Of a stretch of 64,000 nt of DNA, positions 35,038 to 46,115 are shown piece after piece. Each line of letters opens with the position of its first letter. Position 1 is the first letter of the stretch. The DNA is from Bubalus kerabau (lineage: Eukaryota; Chordata; Mammalia; Artiodactyla; Bovidae). The position numbers and the translations under genes are program-made. The stretch is taken from NCBI RefSeq assembly GCF_029407905.1, contig NC_073635.1, positions 32,789,501 through 32,853,500 on the forward strand. Direction: 5' to 3'. The notes beneath the pieces are model-generated. The model was not told the origin of the DNA and made no database searches. It saw only the letters and a program-made list of their open reading frames with translations.

Positions 35038-35266
35038 TTCAGATTCTCTTGATTCATTCTTATGAATTCAAGAACAACTCTTATGTTGTTTTAGGTCAAC
35101 CTAGCTTTGTGCTCACTCACCTCATCTATGTTGTTATTGGCAAAATTATTACACTTCTATATGTTACAGGATCAAAAATACATATTGTTTCTTTCAATTG
35201 CTTTTCAAATAATTTAAGAGAGGAGAAAAGAGATGTATTTTTACTATATTTTATAATTACATAAAG
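35038..35266. other. Unassigned AT-rich sequence
   Basis: No gene or known repeat recognised. Confidence 0.3.
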
Positions 35267-35453
35267 TCATGTCTCTTTTGTGACCCCATGGACTGTAGCC
35301 TGCTGGGCTCCTCTGTCCATGGGATTTCCCAGGCAAGAATACTGAAGTGGATTGCCATTTCCTTCTCCAGGGAATCTTCCCAATCCACAAATCAAACCCA
35401 TATCTCCTACACTGAAGGCATATGCTTTACCACTGAGCCATCTGAGAAGCCCC
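35267..35453 (-). repeat. Bov-tA SINE, antisense, truncated at its 3' end
   Basis: 'tgaccccatggactgtagcc' to 'gagccatctgagaagccccc'. Confidence 0.88.
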
Positions 35454-35504
35454 CTTATGTAAGTGAATAAATGTATATATACATATTTTAAGCTAAAATG
35501 TTTA

Positions 35505-35640
35505 AATGGAGGTTGGCAAATGGTTTCTGTAAAGAGCTATATAAATGTTTTAGACTCTAGGCCCACGTGGTCTCTCTTGCATACTCTTGGTTGTCTTATT
35601 TTTTCAAACCATTTAAAAACATAACAATTCTCAGAATAGG
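35505..35640. repeat. Possible hAT-type DNA transposon relic
   Basis: 'ggttggcaaatggtttctgt', 'aatgttttagactctaggcc' and 'cacgtggtctctcttgc' follow the word order of a common mammalian DNA transposon fossil. Family not certain. Confidence 0.4.
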
Positions 35641-35802
35641 AAAGTATTCTCTCTATTACAAAGTATACATCTAATTCTCAGTTACCTGAAATAACCTCTC
35701 CCCTGAGCCCAACAAAAGCTTTAACATTGGATTTATAAAAATAGCACACTGTTTCATGTGTCATGTATTAGTTTCGTAACTTTTCCATTTGAGATGCACT
35801 AC

Positions 35803-36411
35803 CTCCAAAATCACTGCAGACGGTGACTGCAGCCATGAAATTAAAAGACGCTTGCTCCTTGGAAGGAAAGTTATGACCAACCTAGATAGCATATTCAAAA
35901 GCAGAGACATTACTTTGCCAACAAAGGTCCATCTAGTCAAGGCTATGGTTTTTCCAGTGTTTTTCTCACATCCATGTATGGATGTGAGAGTTGGACTGTG
36001 AAGAAAGCTGAGCACTGAAGAATTGATGCTTTTGAAGTGTGGTGTTGGAGAAGACTCTTGAGAGTCCCTTGGACTGCAAGGAGATCCAACTAGTCCATTC
36101 TAAAGGAGATCAGCCCTGGGTGTTCTTTGGAAGGAATGATGCTAAAGCTGAAACTCCAGTACTTTGGCCACCTCGTGTGAAGAGTTGACTAATTGGAAAA
36201 GACTCTGATGCTGGGAGGGATTGGGGGCAGGAGGGAAAGGGGACAACAGAAGATGAGATGGCTGGATGGCATCACTGACTTGATGGATGTGAGTCTGAGT
36301 GAACTCCGGGAGTTGGTGATGGACAGGGAGGCCTGGTGTGCTGCGATTCATGGGGTCGCAAAGAGTTGGACACAACTGAGCGACTGAACTGAGCGACTGA
36401 ACTGAACTGAA
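35803..36411 (+). mobile_element. BovB LINE 3' fragment with internal palindrome
   Basis: From 'tccaaaatcactgcagacgg' to 'gagcgactgaactgaactga'. It carries a local inverted duplication at 35965-35988 that disrupts the coding frame, and a duplicated 'gagcgactgaact' at its 3' end. Confidence 0.92.
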
Positions 36412-37069
36412 CCTTCATTTTTACTGAGACTTTTTAGTTAAAATAGGTGAAGCACTCTCTACTTGGTTTATGTGACATTTACCAGTGCTCATTTATTTAT
36501 GTGAATTCAAATTACCCTCTGGGGTCACTGCTTTTGGTGAAAAAATTATAGTGTGTGTGCCAAAAACAAACTCTCTCAATTTTTTTTTTTTGAGTTACTT
36601 GAAAATTTTTATTCTGGCCAAGATTTATATCCTCCGACCATCCTAAGTTTTTGTTTATTGGGTAATGTCTTTGTTTTGTCTTCTTTTTTGTTTGTTTGTT
36701 TTTTAAAAGATAGCTTTGCTATATCAGATTCTTGATTGACAGGTTTTTTTTTTTCCCCCTTTGGATTATGTTATCCCATTGCTTTTTGCCCTCCACTGTT
36801 GCTGATGAGAAGTCAATTGCTAATCTTTATTGAATTTCTTACAAATGGAAAGTCTTTTTTCTCTTGCAACCTCAAGATTTTCACCTTGTATTTGCCTTTC
36901 AGCCTTTTTTTTCAAACTGTCACATATCTCTTTGTGGATTTCTTTGTGGAATTTGTGGAGCTTTCTGAATGTGTAGTGTTTTCAATAAATTAGGAATGAT
37001 TTCAACCATTATATCTTCACATATGTTTTCTTTCTCCTTCTTTTCTGATATTTCTCTTACATGTATCTT

Positions 37070-39170
37070 TTTTTTTTTATTCATAAGGTTCCAGTCATTG
37101 CTGATTTTATTTATTTTTTAATTTTATTTTATTTTTAAACTTTACATAATTGTATTAGTTTTGCCAAATATCGAAATGAATCCGCCACAGGTATACATGT
37201 GTTCCCCATCCTGAACCCTCCTCCCTCCTCCCTCCCCATTCCATCCCTCTGGGTCGTCCCAGTGCACCAGTCCCAAGCATCCAGTATCGTGCATCGAACC
37301 TGGACTGGCAACTTGTTTCATACATGATATTTTACATGTTTCAATGCCATTCTCCCATATCTTCCTGCCCTCTCCCTCTCTCTCAGAGTCCATAAGACTG
37401 TTCTATACATCAGTGTCTCTTTTGCTGTCTCGTACACAGGGTTATTGCTACCATCTTTCTAAATTCCATATATATGCGTTAGTATACTGTATTGGTGTTT
37501 TTCTTTCTGGCTTACTTCACTCTGTATAATAGGCTCCAGTTTCATCCACCTCATTAGAACTGATTCAAATGTATTCTTTTTAATGGCTGAGTAATACTCC
37601 ATTGTGTATATGTACCACAGCTTTCTTATCCATTCATCTGCTGATGGACATCTAGGTTGCTTCCATGTCCTGGCTATTATAAACAGTGCTGCGATGAACA
37701 TTGGGGTACACGTGTCTCTTTCCCTTCTGGTTTCCTCAGTGTGTATGCCCAGCAGTGGGATTGCTGGATCATAAGGCAGTTCTATTTCCAGTTTTTTAAG
37801 GAATCTCCACACTGTTCTCCATAGTGGCTGTACTAGTTTGCATTTCCACCAACAGTGTAAGAGGGTTCCCTTTTTTCCACACCCTCTCCAGCATTTATTA
37901 CTTGTAGACTTTTGGATCGCAGCCACTCTGACTGGTGTGAAATGGTATCTCATAGTGGTTTTGATTTGCATTTCTCTGATAATGAGTGATGTTGAGCATC
38001 TTTTCATGTGTTTGTTAGCCATCTGTATGTCTTCTTTGGAGAAATGTCTATTTAGTTCTTTGGCCCATTTTTTGATTGGGTCATTTATTTTTCTGGAGTT
38101 GAGCTGTAGGAGTTGCTTGTATATTCTCGAGATTAGTTGTTTGTCAGTTGCTTCATTTGCTATTATCTTCTCCCATTCTGAAGGCTGTCTTTTCACCTTG
38201 CTAATAGTTTCCTTTGATGTGCAGAAGCTTTTAAGGTTAATTAGGTCCCATTTGTTTATTTTTGCTTTTATTTCCAATATTCTGGGAGGTGGGTCATAGA
38301 GGATCCTGCTGTGATGTATGTCAGAGAGTGTTTTGCCTATGTTCTCCTCTAGGAGTTTTATAGTTTCTGGTCTTACGTTTAGATCTTTAATCCATTTTGA
38401 GTTTATTTTTGTGTATGGTGTTAGAAAGTGTTCTAGTTTCATTCTTTTACAAGTGGTTGACCAGATTTCCCAGCACCACTTGTTAAAGAGATTGTCTTTA
38501 ATCCATTGTATATTCTTGCCTCCTTTGTCAAAGATAAGGTGTCCATATGTGCGTGGATTTATCTCTGGGCTTTCTATTTTGTTCCATTGATCTATATTTC
38601 TGTCTTTGTGCCAGTACCATACTGTCTTGATGACTGTGGCTTTGTAGTAGAGCCTGAAGTCAGGTAGGTTGATTCCTCCAGTTCCATTCTTCTTTCTCAA
38701 GATCGCTTTGGCTATTCGAGGTTTTTTGTATTTCCATACAAATTGTGAAATTATTTGTTCTAGCTCTGTGAAGAATGCTGTTGGTAGCTTGATAGGGATT
38801 GCATTGAATCTATAGATTGCTTTGGGTAGTATACTCATTTTCACTATATTGATTCTTCCAATCCATGAACATGGCATATTTCTCCATCTGTTAGTGTCCT
38901 CTTTGATTTCTTTCACCAGTGTTTTATAGTTTTCTATATATAGGTCTTTAGTTTCTTTAGGTAGATATATTCCTAAGTATTTTATTCTTTCCATTGCAAT
39001 GGTGAATGGAATTGTTTCCTTAATTTCTCTTTCTGTTTTCTCATTATTAGTGTATAGGAATGCAAGTGATTTCTGTGTGTTGATTTTATATCCTGCAACT
39101 TTACTATAGTCATTGATTAGTTCTAGTAATTTTCTGGTGGAGTCTTTAGGGTTTTCTATGTAGAGGATCA
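37070..39170 (-). mobile_element. Young bovine-type L1, 5'-truncated, with likely 3' transduction
   Basis: Read on the minus strand, the insertion opens directly inside ORF2 at the truncation point (39170) and stays open for 570 codons to the stop at 37459-37461. This includes the thumb and the Cys-rich C-terminal part (CWRGCGKKGTLLHCWWKC near 37865). The 3' UTR has a G-rich tract and an A/T-rich tail. After that tail, about 25 bases of non-L1 sequence (cagcaatgactggaaccttatgaat in two parts around 37079-37103) lead to a second poly(A). Duplications tcttacatgtatctt (37055-37069) and tcttacatgcatctt (39171-39185) flank it with one change. Dead because the endonuclease and most of RT are missing. 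Confidence 0.92.
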
Positions 39171-39721
39171 TCTTACATGCATCTTGATGTACTTAATGGC
39201 ATTCCACATTTCTTGAGGCTCTATTCATTTTTCTTCATTCTTTTTTTCCTCTTTGTTCTTTGGCTTGCAAAGTCTCTGTCAACTTCAGGTTTGTAAATTG
39301 TTCTGCAAGAATTTGGTCCTCTCTAGTTAATTTTTCATTTCAATTGTACTTTTTAAGTCCAGAATTTTTATTTGGTTCTTTAAAAGTTTGTATCTCTTTA
39401 TTGGTACTAGCTATTTGATGTAACATTGTCAGCATACCTTCCTTTATTTTGTAAACCATGGTTTCCACTAGTTATTTGAACACACTGTATTTATAACTAC
39501 TTGAAGTCTCCATTAACTGTTAAATCCAACATCTGGTCACTCTCACGGGCAATTTGTGTTGTCGGCTTCCCCCGCCCACCACCACCCCCCCCCACCATGT
39601 ATAAGTCATGTTTTTCTGTTTCTTTGTATGTCTCATACATTTTGTTGGAAATTGGACATTTTAGATAGTTTAGGATAGAAATTCTGGGTTCTGGTCCCCC
39701 CTTCCATTTACTTGATTGCTT

Positions 39722-39853
39722 AAGTGAAAGTGAAGTGAAGTCACTCAGTCATGTTTGACTCTTTGCGACCCCGTGGACTGTAGCCCACCAGGCTCCTCCG
39801 TCCATGGGATTCTCCAGGCAAGAATACTGGAGTGGGTTGCCATTTCCTTCTCC
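39722..39853 (-). repeat. Bov-A SINE monomer, antisense
   Basis: 'gaagtcactcagtcatgttt' to 'gttgccatttccttctcc'. Duplication attgctt at 39715-39721 and 39854-39860. Confidence 0.88.
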
Positions 39854-40979
39854 ATTGCTTGTTTAGTGACTTTTATTTCAGTGAAGTCTATTTTACACAA
39901 ACACATGGAGTGTTAAACCTTTGATGTTGCTTCTCAACCAATGGTGTGCAGCCTTGAGTGTGCCCAGCTGCCCTGGATGACAGTGCATTGGCAGGGCTTC
40001 TTTTTGGCTGTCTTTTCCCCTGATCGCACCTAGCTGTTAAGCTCCACAACTTGTAGGATAATTGCTCTATTGTTTTCAACAATGCTCTAAGGCATCAGTT
40101 GTTCCAGAGACTAAACCAAATAGTTCCTGAGATCAGTGTTTGATATTTGTTATTATCCTAGGAGAGCTACTCCCAGCGCCCCGCTCCCACCCCAAGTTCT
40201 CTACTGCAAACTAACAATCTTCAGTTTAGCTTCTGTCTTCAACAAATCTACCAATATCCTCTTATTTCTCACCACAATCTCCAGTTTTTGAATGCATCAT
40301 TACGCGCGAACTTCTCCATGTTCTTTGGCAAACAAAGTCAGTTTCTCTGGGAAGAGGCTAGGAGCTATCTGTTTATAGCCTGTTTCCTCCTCCAGAAAAA
40401 TCTCTGAGCCAGGGCTCTGGAACTGGGAAGTGGTATATGGACAGTGATGTGCTTCTATCTGTTATACCCCCACCTTAGGAACTGAGCAGGAGGCGGAGGT
40501 GGGTGCAGTGGCTTCAGGTCTTCTTAACGTGGAAACAACTGTCTCATGAGCCGGGGCGAGGGTGATCAGGGACTCAGAACTCCCAGTGGCTTTGTGACCG
40601 ATAGAGTCTGTGTCCCAATGGGAACCAGATGGGAGGAGGCAGCCTCATCTCCTGGCCACTCTTGCTCAGAACTTAGTCTCAACAACGGGTGTCTGGGGAC
40701 ACGATGAGAAATGCTGGCATCCCGCCCTCTGGGAGAACAGCCTACATGCTGGGGGCAGAGCGAGATTTGTGTTCTGGGCCGCGCAAGTCTGGAGTGGGGT
40801 TTCTGTGCCACTGAACTGGGAGAGGGGAGGGAGTGGGTGTGATTAAAAAACCAGACTATCACTATTACTATATCTTTGTTGACTTATACAAAAAAGTGTA
40901 TGTGCTGCAGTGCCCTTAGTATCATTTCTGGAGACTTTAAATAATTGTTTCTTAGATAGTTTTCACTGGGAGCCCCTCT

Positions 40980-41338
40980 GCAGAAGTCCTCATCCTGTCA
41001 TCCTAGAAGTGCACCCCCCACCAACTTACTTTTTCGCTTTTGTCAAAAGTCATTGTAACATACATGTACAGTCGGTTTCTGGACTCTCCGTCTGTTCCAG
41101 TGATCTGTTTGTCCATTTTGATGTCAATGCCACATTCTCCAAATTACTGTAAATTTATAATAAGCCTCGAAGTGAGATAGAGCAAGTCCTCCAGCGTTGT
41201 TTTTTTTTTTTTTTCCAAAATGGTTTTGGTTACTCTAGGTCCTTTGCAGTCCCATCTAAATTTTAGAGAAAACTTATTAAAACTTGCTAGGTTTTAAAAT
41301 TGCAGTTGAATTGGATTGTATGCTTATTGTCAACAATC
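40980..41338 (-). repeat. Old L1 ORF2 fragment, antisense
   Basis: 'ttctggactctccgtctgtt', 'ttataataagcctcgaagtg' and 'tactctaggtcctttgcagt' match reversed L1M ORF2. A 16-T run is at about 41202-41215. Confidence 0.65.
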
Positions 41339-41487
41339 TGGGATGGTATAGGGGGTGACAGGGAGGTTCCAGAGGGGAAACACGTATATACTTACGGCTG
41401 ATTAATGTTGTTGTATGGCAGAAGCCATCACAGTGTTGTAAAGCATTATCCTCCAATTAAAAAAAAATTAAAAAAAAATTAAAAACA
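41339..41487 (+). repeat. L1 3' UTR and A-rich tail, sense
   Basis: 'gggatggtatagggggtgac', 'cacgtatatacttacggctg' and 'gcattatcctccaattaaaa', then A-rich. Confidence 0.8.
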
Positions 41488-42090
41488 TCAATCTAGAAAA
41501 GAAATGAAAAATTTTATTCAAGCCGAATTCAGGATTATAACCCAGGAACAACCTCTCAGCTCTGAGATCTATTTTGCCCATCAGAGGTCAAAGCATAGGT
41601 GTATAGGTTTTTCAGAGAAAAGTAAAAAGTGAAAGTGTTAGTCACTCAGTTGTGTCTGACTCTTTTTCGATCTCATGGACTGTAGCCCTCCAGGCTCCTC
41701 TGCCCATGGGATTCTCTAGGCAAGAACACTGGAGTGGGTTGCCATGCCCTTCTCCAGGGGATCTTCCCAACCCAGGGATCAAACCTGCATCTCCTGCATT
41801 GCAGACAGATTCTTTACCCACTGAGCCACCTGGGAAGCCCTGATGAAAGTTTTAAAGACTCTAATAAAAATTTCAGAAGTGGGGTGGAGGTTTTTAAGGG
41901 GAAAATGGTTTTGAGGAATGCTTGTCCTTTAACAGCTGTCTGAGAAAGGTAAGTGTGATGAGGCTGAAGCACTTCCTTTACTGTCGAGGGGAAGAACATG
42001 CTTATCATGATCATCCCCTTTTTCAGAACAATGAGCTTGCCAGTGTGCTCTAACTTCAGGGCACATAGACAAATGAGAGAGTTCAACTTT
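41488..42090 (-). repeat. Possible LTR, antisense, split by a Bov-tA SINE
   Basis: 'gaaaaattttattcaagccg', 'ggattataacccaggaacaa' and, beyond the SINE, 'gaacatgcttatcatgatca' look like a reversed LTR with its polyadenylation signal near 41512. Family and boundaries uncertain. Confidence 0.4.
41630..41840 (-). repeat. Bov-tA SINE, antisense
   Basis: 'gaaagtgttagtcactcagt' to 'gagccacctgggaagccc'. Confidence 0.92.
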
Positions 42091-42704
42091 TACTTAATTA
42101 GAAGTGTTTAAAAACCACAACTCTGTGCTGTCTCTAATAGATGTTTAAGTACAAAACATTTCAAATTTAGCACAAATGATACAGGCTAATGTGTAACTGG
42201 ACTTGGATAAAGTCATATGAACCAAACCGTCCCTTTTCAGTGTTTGAGAGGAAAGGGTGTTTGTACAAAGTCATGGGGGTGAGGCTGGGTTCTCGGGGAA
42301 CAGGGCTGTGCAGAAGCTTTGGGTCTGAGCCCCAGGCTTTGGACTCAGAGCAGGCTGAACAGGTGTGGCAGGCGGCTCTGCGGCGGGGGCAGAGTGGGTC
42401 CGTTGAACACCCTGAAGCTGACTTTGCGGACGGTCTCCTTTCTAGCACTTAGAAAGGGCTTTTTTCTGCTGCTGGGAAGCAGGGAGCAGGGCTGCGTCAA
42501 GTGATTATCTGGGAGCAGCCAGGCATAAGCTCAGATGCTTTGGGAGGTGGGAGGTGGTGTGAACAGAGATTCTTCTTCCTTTCGTGGATGGGGGAAGAGC
42601 GTGCTTGGTGACATTTTTCTGAGTATAAAAGGAAGAATACAGGTGTGAGTAATGATAACTGTATGTTAAAAACAGAGCCACACTGATATTGAAAAAAACA
42701 GAAA
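42091..42704. other. Unassigned sequence downstream of POLR1D
   Basis: Unique-looking DNA just past the candidate transcript end. 42290-42480 is GC-rich. No exon can be supported. Confidence 0.35.
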
Positions 42705-42724
42705 AAAGGCATTGTAAACACACT

Positions 42725-42730
42725 TTTATT
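42725..42730 (-). terminator. Candidate distal polyadenylation signal of POLR1D
   Basis: AATAAA is read on the minus strand (tttatt on plus), about 740 bases after the stop codon. Downstream on the minus strand come gtgtttaca and then a T-rich run, a plausible cleavage site and downstream element. Confidence 0.45.
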
Positions 42731-43234
42731 TAAAATTCAGATTTCTGAAACAACTGTACAACACCTAAGAATGGCATCGTACGTCTTTAGCTAAATAAGA
42801 CATAGCACGGAAATAATAGGAATTTTAACTTTAGAAGGTTCTTTTAAAAGCACCACTTAAAACGTACATATTGTTCTATCTCAGGAATGAGTTTGAAAAT
42901 GCACAAGGAAAGAGAGAGTTTTTTAACCCCTGGTTATTGATGGTGGGGGGAGGCGCTAAATTCAAAAGGATTTTGAGATTTTCCTACGTTGTTCATTTAA
43001 AGGTCAATGGGTGCAGAGCTCTCAAGAATTTCTGGGTAAATAAGGGCTACAGCTTTTCATAAATATGGTCACTGGCCAGGTTTCTAAAATCATCACCCCT
43101 AAAAAGTATAGGATCGACAAGTATCTTTCTGTTTTGAGAAATTCTGAGAAAAGACCACAAGTGCAGCACATCAAAAAACAAAAACAAAAACTGGAACTAG
43201 TTTTAATAATCTCCAAAAACTTGTAAGTTCTAGA

Positions 43235-43240
43235 TTTATT
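43235..43240 (-). terminator. Candidate proximal polyadenylation signal of POLR1D
   Basis: A perfect AATAAA on the minus strand, about 225 bases after the stop codon, with an ATTAAA variant about 30 bases further on. It would give a short 3' UTR. Choosing between this and the distal signal needs transcript data. Confidence 0.4.
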
Positions 43241-43260
43241 TTGAAACCAACTTCCAAACA

Positions 43261-43620
43261 AGACAGAAGAAAACCCAGACGAATGTATATTACACCGCCG
43301 AAGCCGCTTAAACCTGCCAGGACGTCGCTGTGCTCCTTCCTTCGTGGAGCCTCGGGTGACTATCCGCCATCAGGACGGAGGCCCTGCTGTAAACCCGTCC
43401 TGGTGTCTCCGCACCACCCCAGGCCCGGGCACTGGGAGGGTCTCGCTGGGCCCCGGGCCCCCACCTCACCGCTTGCTGGACCGCGACTGCGATTTCTCGT
43501 GGCCACCCCGCTTCCCCCGCTTCCCAGGCGGCGAGCGCCGGGTGTGGACGCTGTGCTTGTACGGGTGAGACCGGTGCTTCTGGCGCCCTTCCTCCTTCTG
43601 GCTCTGGCTTTTCGCCGGTT
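43261..43620. promoter_or_regulatory. CpG island over the POLR1D terminal exon
   Basis: By hand count there are about 32 CpG dinucleotides in 360 bases at about 60% G+C, close to the number expected without depletion. The surrounding intron and flank are CpG-poor. The block covers most of the terminal coding exon and the start of its 3' UTR. Such an island could be an intragenic promoter, for instance for an antisense transcript, or simply a GC-rich exon. Confidence 0.6.
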
Positions 43621-43730
43621 CCTTGCTGTCCTCTTTTTGTTCATGGTCTTGCTCTTTGTGGGAGGGCAGGGTGTTCTTAATTGTGTTAATTAGAAATCTT
43701 TTATTTGTCCCGGCAAGAGGACACTTCATC
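43466..43730 (-). CDS. POLR1D: POLR1D alternative isoform, terminal coding exon
   Basis: This is the last coding exon of the alternative POLR1D isoform, not of the RPAC2 subunit of RNA polymerases I and III. On the minus strand a pyrimidine-rich tract ending in CAG (ttctctctttgcccccag) precedes the exon, whose first base completes a split TGG codon left by the upstream exon. It then encodes 87 residues from MKCPLAG to SKR and stops at 43466-43468. The stretch NKRFLINTIKNTLPSHKEQD and the following HRSHPYKHS match the human isoform-2 C-terminus as I remember it. The tail is highly basic (Lys, Arg, Ser, His) and probably disordered. This part has no RNA-polymerase dimerisation fold, and its function is not established. 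The reading frame stays open upstream into the intron, so the splice acceptor, not a methionine, defines the start. There are no frameshifts. The exon lies in a CpG-rich block. Identity is confident; expression cannot be judged from sequence. Confidence 0.93.
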
Positions 43731-44699
43731 CTGGGGGCAAAGAGAGAACAATCACAAATCAAATGTGGACTCCAGAGCCGAACCCTCCCATCAGGGCCTG
43801 TGCCAAAAAATCTTGCTTCCCCGGAGTCAAGTTTCTGAATTTGTTCAGCTTTCCTTGCATGCCACCTAGTGTAAACTCCGAGTACAAGGGGGAAAACCCA
43901 GAACACTGAGAATTCCCAGACAGACTGGCTGGACCCTGTCTGAAGACCTTGACCCTGTCTTCCAGGCTGGGACTAATTAAGCCAAGGAATACACACAATG
44001 TGTGTACAGGTACTGACCACAACACACATCACCTGAGTCATTTAATTCCTTTTTTAAATTCCTGAGTCATTTATCTCCTTTACCGTAACACCTGATTTGA
44101 CTAGGCATTAACTCAAAATGCAGATTTATGTTTATGGTGGCCCGCTTTTAAATATCAAAGAATAGGGGTAAATCCCTCTGTGAGGAACAAAAAAAGTATC
44201 TCCTGCTATACCCTGAATACTGGATCTACATGATCTACTCTAGAAATAAAAAAATAATAATCTAAAGAGTCTATTAAAATGCAATAACCACCTTTTACCC
44301 TCTGAAAAACTCAGTTTCTAATTAAGGACTTTCTGTTTCAGAACCCTGCTCTGCCAGGGAGCTCTGGCCACACATCTCCCCTCCAGGCGAACTTCTGGGC
44401 CATGTACATGTCAGGGACTTCATGATTCAAGTTCACCCAGGAGGAAGGATGTCACTGATCATATCATTAATTTACATGTTGACACATATTTACATATGCA
44501 GTATTTGTTTTTCAGGTGTAGCCAATCTTTCATTTGGCTACACAAACAAAAACCGCACACAGTGAAAACTTGAACCTCTCTCTTGGCCTTGAGCTCTGGT
44601 CTGTAACATAGTAATTAATTTTGCTGAATCTCATCACCAGTTTTTCTTCTGCAACGAACTCATACAATGCGGTGCACACATGTGCTCTGGGGTCACACT

Positions 44700-45060
44700 G
44701 TCTATCAGAGTGGACCTTGGGCATGTCAGATCATCTCCCTGTTGCCCATTCTCTGTTAAATGGGGACCATCATAGTGACCGAGTTAGAGGGCAGGTTGAT
44801 GGAGGCTGAATGTGCGCTCACAACAATGCCTGGTAGGTAACAGGCACTCAGTAGAGGTTTGCTCTGGTGCATACCCTAGCCCTTCGGCTTCACTGGCTTT
44901 GGGATCCTGAGAGTTACCAGATACCTCTGTGCTTCAGTTTTCTATTTGTTAACAGAATCACCCATCTATTGCAGGAGTTGAGTGAGATAACCCACGAAGC
45001 ACTTAGCACAGTGCCTGGCATAGAGCAAATTCCTGATAAATGGTACCTGTGTGTCTGTGA
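44700..45060 (+). repeat. Two MIR copies in tandem
   Basis: 44700-44868 ('ctctgttaaatggggaccat', 'acaatgcctggtaggtaaca') and 44869-45060 ('gtgcttcagttttctatttg', 'cacagtgcctggcatagagc') each read as a MIR in the same orientation. Confidence 0.7.
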
Positions 45061-46077
45061 TTTCTTATGCATGATTCCAAAATTTGAAAACCAAGTCCTT
45101 TTTTGGACACAACTTATTTGGCAGCCAGACCTGACCTAATCTGACGCTGGGCACTTATTTCTAGTCTGTGTCCCCTTTGGGGTAACATTCATTTGCTTTG
45201 CTGGGGAGATGACTGTGTGCTGAACACATACCATGGGGGTAGTTGTCGTGCACGCTGTCTGTGCTAAGGTACCTTTCTAAGAAACTTCTCTGGATCTGAG
45301 GGCTTTAAACAAGGGACTGTGGACCCTTCTTATTACTATTCATTATAGTAATAATGTAAAGTAATGTTATTACTGTTCATTCTCCTTTCATGAAAGAGAA
45401 TATATATAGCACTCAAATTCATATATTCAGGATTTGTCCAGGATGGAAACTCAAGACAACTAAGTCTCAAATCACCTGAGATAGTAAGTTAATTAAGAAC
45501 ATAGCAGAATATCTGATGTCTCTCAATGAAAAAAAAATTATTAAAAAAAAAAAACCTTGAGCCATCAAGAAAAAAATAAGATATTTTACAGAAATGTTCA
45601 TAAAAATGGTTACAGTTTTAAAGTTTTGGTGCTTAAAATGGTTAAGCTTCTATATCTGCAAGCGTCACTCTCCAGGACACCTCAATTCTCCACTGATGTC
45701 AGAGCCAGTGGGCCAGTGGGCATGACCTCTGAGCTTGTTATCTGCATTTCCTAATGACCCGTAAACTCCATATATAGGTACTCCTCAGATACAATAACAC
45801 TGGAGGCTGGAGTGATGTGTGATCTCAAAGGGCCCTTCCTGTTTGGAGTGTCTCATGTTCTCTACGTTTGTTGACCCTTTGGAAAATGACCGTTCTCTCC
45901 TTCACCACATTAGGAAATTATTTCATTGCTCTCTGACTTCTTGTGTCTCAGCTCTCTTTTAGTGCCACTTTTTCTGTATTTGAGATGACACGATATGCTA
46001 GTCTTAGATCCTCAACTGTCCTGAAGCCTCTTCCATGTCAGCATTGCGGGGAAAGTGTGAGCCCTGGGGCGTGGGCA

Positions 46078-46115
46078 CAGGCCTGGCTGCTGGGCGCAGG
46101 CCTGGCTGCTGGGCG
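46078..46115. repeat. 19-bp tandem duplication
   Basis: Two perfect copies of caggcctggctgctgggcg. Confidence 0.95.

Larger units (their letters stand above)
36560..40850 (-). repeat. Old L1 5' region, antisense, split by a young L1 and a SINE
   Basis: 36560-37054 ('gttatcccattgctttttgc', 'gatgagaagtcaattgct') continues in register at 39186-39714 ('cattccacatttcttgaggc', 'gttctgcaagaatttggtcc') across the young L1. 39861-40850 is probably the same 5' UTR but more diverged. A 9-C run lies at 39585-39593. Confidence 0.6.
42705..43465 (-). other. POLR1D: Probable 3' untranslated region of POLR1D alternative isoform
   Basis: This repeat-free stretch follows the stop codon on the minus strand. 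It holds two AATAAA signals, at 43240-43235 and 42730-42725. The first 200 bases are GC-rich and the rest AT-rich, as in many mammalian 3' UTRs. The true end is uncertain: either signal could be used. The distal one is chosen because a T-rich, GT-containing stretch follows it in the direction of transcription. Confidence 0.55.

Noticed and set aside
43241..43693. 150-codon plus-strand frame
   Set aside because: It lies antisense to the POLR1D terminal exon and owes its openness to the GC-rich exon.
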